This document shows positions 44,685-52,247 of a stretch of DNA of 64,000 bases, piece by piece. Source of the DNA: Amnibacterium flavum (lineage in GTDB: Bacteria; Actinomycetota; Actinomycetes; Actinomycetales; Microbacteriaceae). Location: positions 1,364,001 through 1,428,000 of the forward strand of contig NZ_QEOP01000001.1 in NCBI RefSeq assembly GCF_003097495.1. The letters run 5' to 3'. Each line of letters starts with the position of its first letter. Within the stretch, counting starts at the first letter, position 1. The translations under genes were made by a program, and so were the position numbers. The notes under the pieces are model-generated. The model was given only the letters and a program-made list of their open reading frames with translations, ran no database searches and was not told the DNA's origin.

Positions 44685-45583
44685 GGATCGGTGTGCGCCT
44701 CCCGGTGCCGAGCGTCGACGAGGGCCTCGGCCTCGCACCGTTCGCCCGGGAAGCGGAGCGGGTCGGCTTCGACTCGCTCTGGGTGAGCGATCACGTGCTC
44801 ATGCCCGCCAGCATCGACAGCCACTACCCGTTCAGCCGCGACGGTCGCGCGACCTGGTCGCCCGACTCCGACTGGTACGACCCGATCGTCCTCCTCTCCA
44901 TGGCGGCGTCAGCGACCAGCCGGGTCCGTCTCGGCACCGCCGTCCTCATCGCGCCGCTGCGTCAACCCGTCGTGCTCGCGAAGCAGTGGGCGACCCTCGA
45001 CCGGCTGTCGGGCGGCAGGACCGCGCTGGGCATCGGGGTCGGCTGGCTCGCCGAGGAGTTCGAGGCCCTGGGAGTGCCGTTCCGGCAGCGCGGGGCGCTC
45101 ACCGACGAGTGGATCGACGTGGTCCGCGCCGTCTGGACGGGCGCGCCCTCGGCGACCGACGGACCGCACTACCCGCTCCCCGCCGGCCTGATCACGAAGC
45201 CGGCGCCCGAGGGCGGGATCCCCGTCCTCCTGGGCGGCACGAGCGCCGCCGCACTGCGTCGCGCGGCGGCGGTCGGCGACGGCTGGATCGCCCACGACTC
45301 TCTCGCCGAGATCGAACCCGATGAGCTGGGGTCGACCATCCGCTCCCTGGACTCCGCTCTCGCGGACCTCGGCCGACCGCGCGACCGCTTCGAGGTCGTC
45401 CTGAGACTCGTCGGCACCTCGGCGATCCACGAGGGCGGAGGCGGGATCCTCGCCGATCTCGCCGCGATCGGCGTCGACGAGGTCGTCCTCGACCCTCCCG
45501 AGGGCGGCGTCGAAGCGCTCGCCGCCTTCCACACCGAGCTGCGCCGAGCCGCGGCCCAGACACCCCAGGAGATCTCCCGATGA
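44681..45583 (+). CDS. Luciferase-like (LLM) oxidoreductase, probably F420-dependent
   Basis: A 300-residue LLM barrel. It begins MRIGVRLPVPSVDEG and has EAERVGFDSLWVSDHVLMP near residue 26, VRLGTAVLIAPLRQPVVLAK near 85, LSGGRTALGIGVGWLAEEF near 107 and IPVLLGGTSAAALRRAAAVGDGW (two blocks) near 180. These match actinobacterial F420-dependent families such as Rv2161c-like proteins. It is fully coupled to the transporter and to the NTF2-like gene, so it acts on the imported compound. Whether F420 or FMN is used is not decided by sequence. Confidence 0.85.
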   Translation: MRIGVRLPVPSVDEGLGLAPFAREAERVGFDSLWVSDHVLMPASIDSHYPFSRDGRATWSPDSDWYDPIVLLSMAASATSRVRLGTAVLIAPLRQPVVLAKQWATLDRLSGGRTALGIGVGWLAEEFEALGVPFRQRGALTDEWIDVVRAVWTGAPSATDGPHYPLPAGLITKPAPEGGIPVLLGGTSAAALRRAAAVGDGWIAHDSLAEIEPDELGSTIRSLDSALADLGRPRDRFEVVLRLVGTSAIHEGGGGILADLAAIGVDEVVLDPPEGGVEALAAFHTELRRAAAQTPQEISR

Positions 45584-46032
45584 CGGCAGCCACCGAGGTC
45601 ACCGACCTCGCCGACACCTCCGCCTTCGACGCCGACCAGAACGCCATCTGGGCCGAGCAGAAGGCCATGTACACCGCGTTCCTCGCGGGCGACCGGACGC
45701 GCATCGACCGCTTCATCCTGCGCGACGCCACCATCTGGGACGCCGTCACCGAACGGATCGCCCGCGGTCTCGACGACCTCGACGCCATCCGCGCCACCCG
45801 CCCGAAGGGCGGCGACGCGCCGGTCACGACCTCGCTCATCGTCGACGACCCGATCGTCACGGTCGACGGCGATCTCGCCTTCTCGCGCCACATCCTCCGC
45901 GTCGAGCGCGAAGGAGGAGGCGAGCGCGTCCGCGAGCTCATGCGCGTGAGCGCCGGCTGGCGCCGCATCGACGGCGACTGGTGGGTCCAGCACAGCCACG
46001 AGGACCTGTTCTCCGTCACCCCGCTCGACTGA
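45580..46032 (+). CDS. NTF2/SnoaL-like small protein
   Basis: A 150-residue alpha+beta barrel protein. An N-terminal helix (DQNAIWAEQKAMYTAFLAGD) is followed by DATIWDAVTERIARGLDDLDAI and VDGDLAFSRHILRV, ending with GWRRIDGDWWVQHSHEDLF. The arrangement matches DUF4440/AtzH-like members of the SnoaL superfamily, found with amidase and heterocycle-degradation genes. It may be a small hydrolase, isomerase or accessory subunit. The ATG at 45580 overlaps the LLM stop. Confidence 0.75.
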   Translation: MTAATEVTDLADTSAFDADQNAIWAEQKAMYTAFLAGDRTRIDRFILRDATIWDAVTERIARGLDDLDAIRATRPKGGDAPVTTSLIVDDPIVTVDGDLAFSRHILRVEREGGGERVRELMRVSAGWRRIDGDWWVQHSHEDLFSVTPLD

Positions 46033-46076
46033 TCGCGCCACCGCGCATCCCACGACCCTCCAACGAAAGGCTCACC

Positions 46077-47279
46077 ATGGTCACCTTCGACTACGCCGCT
46101 CGCCGTGCACGCCTGTCCGAGAAGCTCGACTCCGCCGGCATCGACGTCCTGTTCCTGCCCGCGTCGCAGACCGACCTCGAGTACTTCACCGGCGTCAAGC
46201 GCCCGGCGCCGACCTTCGGCGAGATCGGCTACACGAACCACTGGATCTCGGGCGCCTTCTTCGCTCCCGGCAAGGACCCGCTGTTCATCCTGACCCGGCA
46301 CGCGCAGGAGTTCCACCTGCCCGACGGCGTTGTCGGCGACATCGTCACGGTGAACGAGTCGCAGGACGGACGCGAGTGGTTCCGCAAGGCGCTCGACAGC
46401 TACGTCTCCGCCGACAGGCTGGCCGTCGGCGGCAAGCCCCTCGACGAGACCTGCGGTCATGAGAAGGACGGTCTCGCACGTATCGCCGTGTCGGGTCGGA
46501 CCTGGTCCGAGACGACACTCGAACTGCGCAGCCACAAGCCCGACGCCGAACTCATCGTCGCCGACGGCCTGCTCAACGAGATCCGCCGGATCAAGGATCC
46601 GCAGGAGATCGAGCTGATGACCCACGCCGCCCGTGTGGCAGACACTGTCATCGCCGATGTCGAGAAGATGGTGAAGCCCGGCATCACCGAGCTCGAGCTC
46701 GCTGCCGAGATCGACTACCGGATGCGCAAGCTCGGCTCCCCGGGCGCCAGCTTCGACACCGCCGTCTGGGCGATGGGACCCGGCCTCAGTCGCGACGCGT
46801 CGGTGCGGCTCTCGACCGATGTGCTCACGCCCGGTTCCGGGGTCAGCTTCGACTTCGGCGCCATCACCGAGGGGTACTGCTCGGACTTCGGGCGCACCGT
46901 GCACATCGGCGACCCGAACGCCGAGTACGAGCTCGTCTACGACGTGGTCATGGCCGCGCAGGAGGCCGGGCGTGCTGCCGCGATGCCCGGCGCGACCGGG
47001 GGAGACGTTCACCGCGCGACCCGTGCCGTGATCGAGGAAGCGGGCTACGGCGACTGGTTCCGCCACCGCACCGGTCACAACATCGGCCTCGACGTGCACG
47101 AGCTGCCGTACCTCTCGGAGGAGGACAACACGCCTCTCGAGCCGGGGATGATGTTCACGATCGAGCCCAGCGTCTTCTGGCCCGGCCGCGTCGGCGCACG
47201 GGTCGAGGACGTCTTCCTCCTCACCGAGACGGGCACGGTGAAGATCAACGAGCACGCGAACACCCTCGTCGCCAACTGA
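46077..47279 (+). CDS. M24-family metallopeptidase (Xaa-Pro dipeptidase-like)
   Basis: A 400-residue protein with a creatinase N-terminal domain (LSEKLDSAGIDVLFLPASQ, TDLEYFTGVKRP) and a pita-bread catalytic domain from about residue 175. The dinuclear metal ligands are present: aspartates in SFDFGAITEGYCSDFGRTV, histidine in TGHNIGLDVHELPY, and glutamates in FTIEPSVFWPG and ARVEDVFLLTE. It should cleave a dipeptide-like or amidic compound, possibly the last bond of the operon's substrate. Metal ligands make true creatinase, which has no metal, unlikely. The ATG at 46077 follows GAAAGG. Confidence 0.88.
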   Translation: MVTFDYAARRARLSEKLDSAGIDVLFLPASQTDLEYFTGVKRPAPTFGEIGYTNHWISGAFFAPGKDPLFILTRHAQEFHLPDGVVGDIVTVNESQDGREWFRKALDSYVSADRLAVGGKPLDETCGHEKDGLARIAVSGRTWSETTLELRSHKPDAELIVADGLLNEIRRIKDPQEIELMTHAARVADTVIADVEKMVKPGITELELAAEIDYRMRKLGSPGASFDTAVWAMGPGLSRDASVRLSTDVLTPGSGVSFDFGAITEGYCSDFGRTVHIGDPNAEYELVYDVVMAAQEAGRAAAMPGATGGDVHRATRAVIEEAGYGDWFRHRTGHNIGLDVHELPYLSEEDNTPLEPGMMFTIEPSVFWPGRVGARVEDVFLLTETGTVKINEHANTLVAN

Positions 47280-47460
47280 GCCGCCCCGCCCGCCCCGCCC
47301 GTTGAGCTCGTCGAAGCGAAGGGGCGGGCCCCGCCCGTTGAGCTCGTCGAAGCGAAGGGGTGGGTGGGTCTCGGTACGCCGCTTCGCGGCTACTCGACCT
47401 CCAAGGTTGCCCGCCCGCTGAGCGCAGCGAAGCGAAGGGCCTCCGCCCGTCGCAATCAGG
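47280..47460. repeat. Cluster of dispersed repeats between convergent genes
   Basis: GTTGAGCTCGTCGAAGCGAAGG occurs twice (from about 47301 and 47336), preceded by CCCGCC units. TACGCCGCTTCGCGGCTACTCGACCTC follows in two adjoining blocks, then CCGCTGAGCGCAGCGAAGCG near 47414, the inverse of the unit at 8489. The region separates the M24 gene from the convergent SDR gene. Such sequences are a dispersed intergenic repeat type in Microbacteriaceae, to my recollection. Confidence 0.7.
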
Positions 47461-47471
47461 GGCGCGTCGGC

Positions 47472-48236
47472 CTACGCCCTCGAGGACCAGCCGCCGTCGA
47501 CCGGGAGGGTGATGCCGGTGATGTAGCTCGCGGCCGGCGACAGCAGGAAAGCGACAGCCTCCGCGATCTCCTCCGGCTGAGCGGGTCGCGCCATCGGGAT
47601 CCGCGCCAGCAGCGCCGCCCGCTTCTCCGGATCTCCGAGGGACCCGGCGGACATGGCGGTGTCGGTCACTCCGGGGGCGACGGCGTTCACCCGGATCCCC
47701 GACGGCGCCCAGTCGACGGCGAGCGCCGACGCGAGAGCGATGACGCCGCCCTTCGATGCCGTGTACGCGGCCTGGCCGGGGAACGCGGTGCGCCCGTTCA
47801 CGCTGGCCACGAGCACCATCGCCGCCTCACGGTCGTCGGCCTGCGCCGACCGGGCGACCGCGGCGGCGGTCCAGAAGCTGCCGAGCAGGTTGACGTCGAC
47901 CACGGTGCGCACCACGCGCTCGGGGAGCTCGGTCGCCGGGCCGGTGATCTCGACCCCGGCGCAGGTGACCACCCCGGTGATCGGGCCGAGCTCGCTCTCG
48001 GCGAATGCCACGGCGGTGTCGGCCTCGGGGGCGTCGGTGACCTCGTGGATGACGGCTGCCGATCGACGACCGGCTGCGGCGACGAGCCCGGCCGTCGCGG
48101 CGGCTTCCCCGGCGTCGCGATCGGCGCAGGCGACATCCCAGCCGTGCGAGGCGAGCAGCAGGGTGACGGAGCGACCGATGCCGCGTCCCGCCCCGGTGAC
48201 GAACGCGACGCGGCGGCCGGGATCGGCGACGCTCAC
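47472..48236 (-). CDS. Short-chain dehydrogenase/reductase (second of pair)
   Basis: A 254-residue SDR. The cofactor loop is VTGAGRGIGRSVTLLLASHG near the N-terminus, with an acidic residue at the end of strand 2 (ACADRD) favouring NAD. The catalytic serine lies in VASVNGRTAFPGQ, and YTASKGG provides tyrosine and lysine. The end ITLPVDGGWSS is standard for classical SDRs. The GTG at 48236 overlaps the stop of the upstream SDR (GTGA). The substrate is unknown; the pair diverges from two LLM oxidoreductase genes. Confidence 0.9.
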   Translation of the reverse strand: MSVADPGRRVAFVTGAGRGIGRSVTLLLASHGWDVACADRDAGEAAATAGLVAAAGRRSAAVIHEVTDAPEADTAVAFAESELGPITGVVTCAGVEITGPATELPERVVRTVVDVNLLGSFWTAAAVARSAQADDREAAMVLVASVNGRTAFPGQAAYTASKGGVIALASALAVDWAPSGIRVNAVAPGVTDTAMSAGSLGDPEKRAALLARIPMARPAQPEEIAEAVAFLLSPAASYITGITLPVDGGWSSRA

Positions 48237-48985
48237 GCGAGCCAGCCGCCGTCGATGACGAGGATGTGTCCGACGACGTACGACGCGGCGGGGGAGCTGA
48301 GCCACGCGGCGCCCTCCGCCACCTCGTCGGTTCCTCCCAGGCGGCCGACCGGGATGCGTGCGGCGGCGAGCTGAGCGAGCTCGTCGTCGCTGCTGCCGAG
48401 ACCTCGCACGAGCGGGGTGTCCATCGTGCCGGGGGCGAGCCCGTTGACGCGGACGCCCGTGCGTGCGAGCTCCCGGCCCGCGGCGCGTGTCATCATCGCC
48501 GCGGCGCCCTTCGACGCGTCGTAGGCGATCATCGGACCGGTCGACGCGGTGAACGACGACGTCGAGCAGATGTTGACGATGGATCCAGCGCCGCGGGATG
48601 TCATGGCGCGTGCCGCCTCGCGCATCACGAGGAAGGTGCCCCGCACGTTGACGGAGAAGAGCAGGTCGAAGCGCGACATCGGAGTCTCGAGCAGCGGGGA
48701 CGAGAACGCGACGCCCGCATTGTTCACCACCGTTGAGAGAGGGGTCCTCGAGTCGATCTCGGCGATCGCGGCCACGACCTGCTCCTCGTCCGTCACGTCG
48801 AGCACGCGGTGCTCGGCGGAGAATCCGGCGGAGCGGAGTTCGTCGGCCCGGGCGGCGGAGGCGTCCTCGCCGAGGTCGGCGACGACGACGTGGTCGCCCC
48901 TCTCCGCGAGCCGACGGGCGATGGAGAAGCCGAGACCACCCGCGGCCCCGGTCACGAGCGCGGTGGGCAGATCATGCTCTGGCAT
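48233..48985 (-). CDS. Short-chain dehydrogenase/reductase (first of pair)
   Basis: A 250-residue classical SDR. VTGAAGGLGFSIARRLAERG forms the cofactor loop, VVADLGED ends strand 2 with an aspartate (NAD-preferring), NNAG is in VVNNAGVAFSSPLL, and the catalytic residues lie in NICSTSSFTASTGPMIAYDASKGA (adjoining blocks). The ATG at 48985 gives the usual short N-terminus. It is first in a two-gene minus-strand operon and diverges from the LLM pair across 127 bases. Confidence 0.9.
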   Translation of the reverse strand: MPEHDLPTALVTGAAGGLGFSIARRLAERGDHVVVADLGEDASAARADELRSAGFSAEHRVLDVTDEEQVVAAIAEIDSRTPLSTVVNNAGVAFSSPLLETPMSRFDLLFSVNVRGTFLVMREAARAMTSRGAGSIVNICSTSSFTASTGPMIAYDASKGAAAMMTRAAGRELARTGVRVNGLAPGTMDTPLVRGLGSSDDELAQLAAARIPVGRLGGTDEVAEGAAWLSSPAASYVVGHILVIDGGWLA

Positions 48986-49112
48986 GTCGCAATCGTAGGG
49001 AAGTCCGGTAGACGACTTGCCATCCGAGGGCGCGAGAGCAACGGACTTAACGCGTTTGTAACGTGAGACACCTAGAGTCCTTACGTCCGCAAACCACCGG
49101 AGGAATCTGAAA
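48986..49112. promoter_or_regulatory. Divergent promoter region SDR pair / LLM pair
   Basis: The 127-base gap has an AT-richer TTAACGCGTTTGTAAC stretch (49047-49062) and a small AAGTC/GACTT inverted repeat near 49000-49018. GGAGGA at 49099 is a strong ribosome site for the first LLM gene. No promoter pair could be fixed with confidence. Confidence 0.35.
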
Positions 49113-50087
49113 ATGAAGTTCGGCGCTGGGCTCTGGTGTCTCCAGGCCACGGCCACCTCTCCCCGCCATCACTCGGCGGCCTACCGCGGACTGCTCGAGG
49201 ACGCGCGGGCGATCGAGGCGTACGGCTACGAGTCGCTCTGGCTCAGCGAGCACCACTTCTTCTACGACGGCTACAGCCCCGCGCTGCTTCCGGCCGCCGC
49301 CGCCGCGCTGCAGGTGACGAGCACCCTGCGCCTCGGCACGGGCATGATGCTCATGCCCCTGCAGGATGCGGAACGCGCCTCCACCCTCGCCGGTGTCATC
49401 GCGGAACGCTACGCGGGCCGACTCGACGTCGGGCTGGGCCTCGGCTACCGCGACACCGAATTCGACGGCAAGGGCGTTCCCCGCACCGAACGCGTGGCCC
49501 GCCATCGCGAGGGCATGCGCCTCATGACCGAGCGCGTCGTCCCGCACGGCGGAACCGTCTGGGCGGGATCGGCGACGCCTAAAGCCGTCGCCCGCGCCGG
49601 AGCACGCGGGCAGGGCATCCTGCTGAGCGGCGCCAACCCGTTGAGCCTCGTCCGCGAGCTGGCCCAGGCGCACCGCGCCGGGTGGGAGGACGCCGGCCGG
49701 CCCGGGGGAGCGCGCCCCACCGTCGCCGCCCTGCGCAATGTCTGGATGACCGACGACCCCGCGGAGAAGGCGGCCGCGCTCGACTGGCAGCGCGCCAGCT
49801 ACGTGCTCTACGCGGGACTCGGCTGGAGCGTCGCCGCCCGTGACTCCACGCCCACCATGGACTTCCGGCGCGACGCCGACAAGGCGATCGCCGACGCCGT
49901 CGCGACCACCATCGCGGGGCCGGCGGGCTATGTCATCGACGGCCTCCACGAGGTCGCGGATGCGGGAGTCGACACCGTCGTGCTCCGCGTCGGACTCGAG
50001 GGAGCCTCGTCCGAGGCGATCCGGGCGATGCTCGGCAGGATGGCCGATCAGGTCGTGCCCGCCATGGAAGGGGTGAAGGCCGCGTGA
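49113..50087 (+). CDS. Luciferase-like (LLM) oxidoreductase
   Basis: A 324-residue LLM barrel. It begins MKFGAGLWCLQATATSPRHH and has IEAYGYESLWLSEHHFFYDG near residue 34, LRLGTGMMLMPLQDAERAS near 73 and RLDVGLGLGYRDTEFDGKG near 107. The bacterial-luciferase-like wording SLWLSEHHF suggests a flavin-dependent monooxygenase or an F420 enzyme. The ATG at 49113 has GGAGGA upstream. Its stop overlaps a second, shorter LLM gene (GTGA), so the two may form a heterodimer like LuxAB, which is inference. Confidence 0.83.
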   Translation: MKFGAGLWCLQATATSPRHHSAAYRGLLEDARAIEAYGYESLWLSEHHFFYDGYSPALLPAAAAALQVTSTLRLGTGMMLMPLQDAERASTLAGVIAERYAGRLDVGLGLGYRDTEFDGKGVPRTERVARHREGMRLMTERVVPHGGTVWAGSATPKAVARAGARGQGILLSGANPLSLVRELAQAHRAGWEDAGRPGGARPTVAALRNVWMTDDPAEKAAALDWQRASYVLYAGLGWSVAARDSTPTMDFRRDADKAIADAVATTIAGPAGYVIDGLHEVADAGVDTVVLRVGLEGASSEAIRAMLGRMADQVVPAMEGVKAA

Positions 50088-50845
50088 GGATCGGACTCGC
50101 ACTCGCCGACGGTGACGGCGTCGAGACCGCCGCTGAGGCCGACAGGCTCGGAATACCGGCCGTCCTCGTCCCGCCCGGGCCGCTCGGGGCGGGTATCGCG
50201 CTCGCGTCCGCCATCGCGGCCGTGACCCGCGACACCCGCATCGTCGTGACCGTCCTGCTCGGCGTCGAGCATCCGGTGACGCTCGCCGAGGAGATCTCCG
50301 TCGTCGACCACATCTCCAGCGGACGCGTCGTAGCGCTCGTCGACCCCGGAGGTCTGAAGCTCGAGGAGGCCGAGGAGGATCTGGCGCTCCTGCGCGCGTC
50401 GTGGTCCGGTCGCTGGGTGCGCCATCGCGGTGCGCGGTGGACGGTGCCCGCCGGCATCCACGGTGAGAACTCGCCCGAGTCCGTCGCCGTCACCCCGCTG
50501 CCCGCGCAGCTGCAGATGCCCGTCTGGCTGAGCGGCGCGCTGGGTCCCGCGCTCGCCCTCGGTCGCGGACTGCCGTACTTCGTCGACAGCCCGGAAGCCC
50601 TCGTCGCACGCGACGTCGAAACCCTCTCGCTGGCGCGGGTGCCCGTCTCGGGCGATCTCGACGCCGATCGGGCGACCGTACTCGGCTGGGCCGAGGCCGG
50701 GCTGTCCCACGCCTTCGTCGTCCCGCCCGACGGCGGTGTCGACCTCGAGCAGCACGTCGCTCGCTACCTCATTCCCGAGGTCGCCATGCCCGGATTCCCC
50801 CGCATCATCGCCGAGTCGGAATGGCCCGCTCGGTGGCCGGTATAG
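50084..50845 (+). CDS. Short LLM-family protein, coupled partner
   Basis: A 253-residue protein starting MRIGLALADGDGVETAAEA. It has IVVTVLLGVEHPVTLAEE near residue 60 and VVDHISSGRVVALVDPG near 73, equivalents of LLM blocks, but it is about 50-70 residues shorter than typical and lacks an obvious substrate-loop insertion. It may be a non-catalytic or LuxB-like subunit of the preceding LLM enzyme, or a small F420 enzyme. The GTG at 50084 overlaps the preceding stop. Confidence 0.75.
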   Translation: MRIGLALADGDGVETAAEADRLGIPAVLVPPGPLGAGIALASAIAAVTRDTRIVVTVLLGVEHPVTLAEEISVVDHISSGRVVALVDPGGLKLEEAEEDLALLRASWSGRWVRHRGARWTVPAGIHGENSPESVAVTPLPAQLQMPVWLSGALGPALALGRGLPYFVDSPEALVARDVETLSLARVPVSGDLDADRATVLGWAEAGLSHAFVVPPDGGVDLEQHVARYLIPEVAMPGFPRIIAESEWPARWPV

Positions 50846-50893
50846 CCTCAGCGCACAGCACGCACGGGGGAAACTCCAAGGAAGGGGACGTCA

Positions 50894-51448
50894 GTGGCGA
50901 AACGAAGCCCGATGGCCGCACTGGTCGGTGCCGTCGAGAGGCCGCACGAGCCGATCACGCTCGATGAGACCGACATGGCGCTTCTGCGTGCACTGGCGGG
51001 CGATTCGCGACTGTCCCAGCGTGCTCTCGCCCGTGAGGTGAACATGTCGGCTCCTGCCGTCGCGGAGCGGCTCGCCCGCCTCGAACGGCTCGGCGTCATC
51101 AAGCACTACGGGATCGAGGTCGACTGGGACCGGCTCGGATTCGATGTCGTCGTCTACATGCCGATCACCCTCGAAGCGGGCGGGGATCTCGAGCCGACGA
51201 TCGCCGCGTTCCGGCAGATCCCCGAGCTCGAGGAGCTGACCGTCATCACCGGGCAGTACGACCTCCTGGCCCGCTTCCGGCTGAGCAACCACGGCCACCT
51301 GCGCGAGCTGCTGCTCGACCGCCTGTGGCAGATCCCGAACGTCCTGCGCATCGAGACGATGCTGAGCCTCGGCAATCTGATTCCGACCACGTACACCGCC
51401 CGCATCCTCGGGGCGACGCCGGGACTGGCCGAGCCCGCCGCCGAATGA
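50894..51448 (+). CDS. Lrp/AsnC-family regulator
   Basis: A 184-residue regulator. The helix-turn-helix lies in LDETDMALLRALAGDSRLSQ and RALAREVNMSAPAVAERLARL (residues 22-70). The RAM ligand-binding domain follows, with ITGQYDLLARFRL and FRQIPELEELTVI. An N-terminal extension of about 20 residues precedes the usual start. The GTG at 50894 follows AAGGAAGGGGA. It may regulate the adjacent LLM/SDR genes in response to an amino acid, an inference from position. Confidence 0.87.
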   Translation: MAKRSPMAALVGAVERPHEPITLDETDMALLRALAGDSRLSQRALAREVNMSAPAVAERLARLERLGVIKHYGIEVDWDRLGFDVVVYMPITLEAGGDLEPTIAAFRQIPELEELTVITGQYDLLARFRLSNHGHLRELLLDRLWQIPNVLRIETMLSLGNLIPTTYTARILGATPGLAEPAAE

Positions 51449-51496
51449 ACGCCCCTGCGGCGCCGGGAGCCCGCAACGCAACTAGGCTTTCCTGCC

Positions 51497-52030
51497 GTGG
51501 CCGATAAGAACCCGTACCTCATCAACGTCCGCGACCTGCTGCGCCAGCCCGGCGAGCAGCGCGAACGCGACCTCGTGTTCGACAACCCCGAGAAGCTCGG
51601 CGAGGGCCTGGCATGGGTGCCCGTCGGTCGAGAGATCAGCATCCACCTGCGTCTCGAGGTGATCCACGAGGGCATCCTCATCTCCGGAGAGGTGTCGACC
51701 GTCGCCGATGCGCAGAGCGCTCGGACCCTGACCGACTTCGAGCTGCCCCTCGAAGTCGATTTCCAGGAGCTTTTCGCGTATCCTTCTGAGGATCCTTTTG
51801 ACTACGAGGTTCAAGGCGACCACGTGGATCTTGAACAAGTAGTCCGGGATGCGGTGGTGCTTTCACTGCCGTTCCAGCCGGAGATGCCCGGAGAGCCCGA
51901 AGAAGTCGAGCTCGCTGACGGAATCACTCTGGTGCTCGCTGATGACGAGGCAGAAGCCCCGCTCGATGAGCGATGGGCAGCGCTCGGTCAGCTGCGCGAG
52001 CAAACAGACGTTCCTAGAGAAGAGAGATAA
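51497..52030 (+). CDS. DUF177/YceD-family protein
   Basis: A 177-residue acidic protein usually encoded just before rpmF and linked to 23S rRNA/ribosome large-subunit maturation. Blocks INVRDLLRQPGEQRERDL, VPVGREISIHLRLEVIHEGI and FELPLEVDFQELFAYP fit the family. The CxRC-type cysteines found in many members are replaced by TVADAQSARTL, so no metal site is expected. The GTG at 51497 is chosen. It lies three bases before the rpmF ATG. Confidence 0.9.
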   Translation: MADKNPYLINVRDLLRQPGEQRERDLVFDNPEKLGEGLAWVPVGREISIHLRLEVIHEGILISGEVSTVADAQSARTLTDFELPLEVDFQELFAYPSEDPFDYEVQGDHVDLEQVVRDAVVLSLPFQPEMPGEPEEVELADGITLVLADDEAEAPLDERWAALGQLREQTDVPREER

Positions 52031-52033
52031 GCC

Positions 52034-52237
52034 ATGGCTGTTCCCAAGCGGAAGAAGTCACGTGCGAACACGCACGCCCGCCGCTCGCAGTGGAAGGCCG
52101 AAGTGCCGACCCTGGTGAAGACCGTCGAAGGCGGCAAGGTCGTCTACAGCCTTCCCCACCGCGCCAAGATCGTCGAAGACTCCGCGGGCACCCCGCTGTT
52201 CTTCGAGTACAAGGGCCGTAAGGTCGCCGACGTCTGA
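52034..52237 (+). CDS. rpmF: 50S ribosomal protein L32, cysteine-free form
   Basis: A 67-residue basic protein starting MAVPKRKKSRANTHARRSQW, the universal L32 opening. The two CxxC pairs of the zinc-ribbon form are absent; the protein contains no cysteine, so this is the zinc-independent type. It follows DUF177 by three bases with AGAGAGAT as ribosome site and precedes rnc. Confidence 0.96.
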   Translation: MAVPKRKKSRANTHARRSQWKAEVPTLVKTVEGGKVVYSLPHRAKIVEDSAGTPLFFEYKGRKVADV

Positions 52238-52247
52238 TCGGCGAGCG

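Noticed and set aside
46077-47279. Creatinase, which would fit with HyuAB as a creatinine pathway
   Set aside because: All five metal ligands of M24 metallopeptidases are present; creatinase lacks a metal site.
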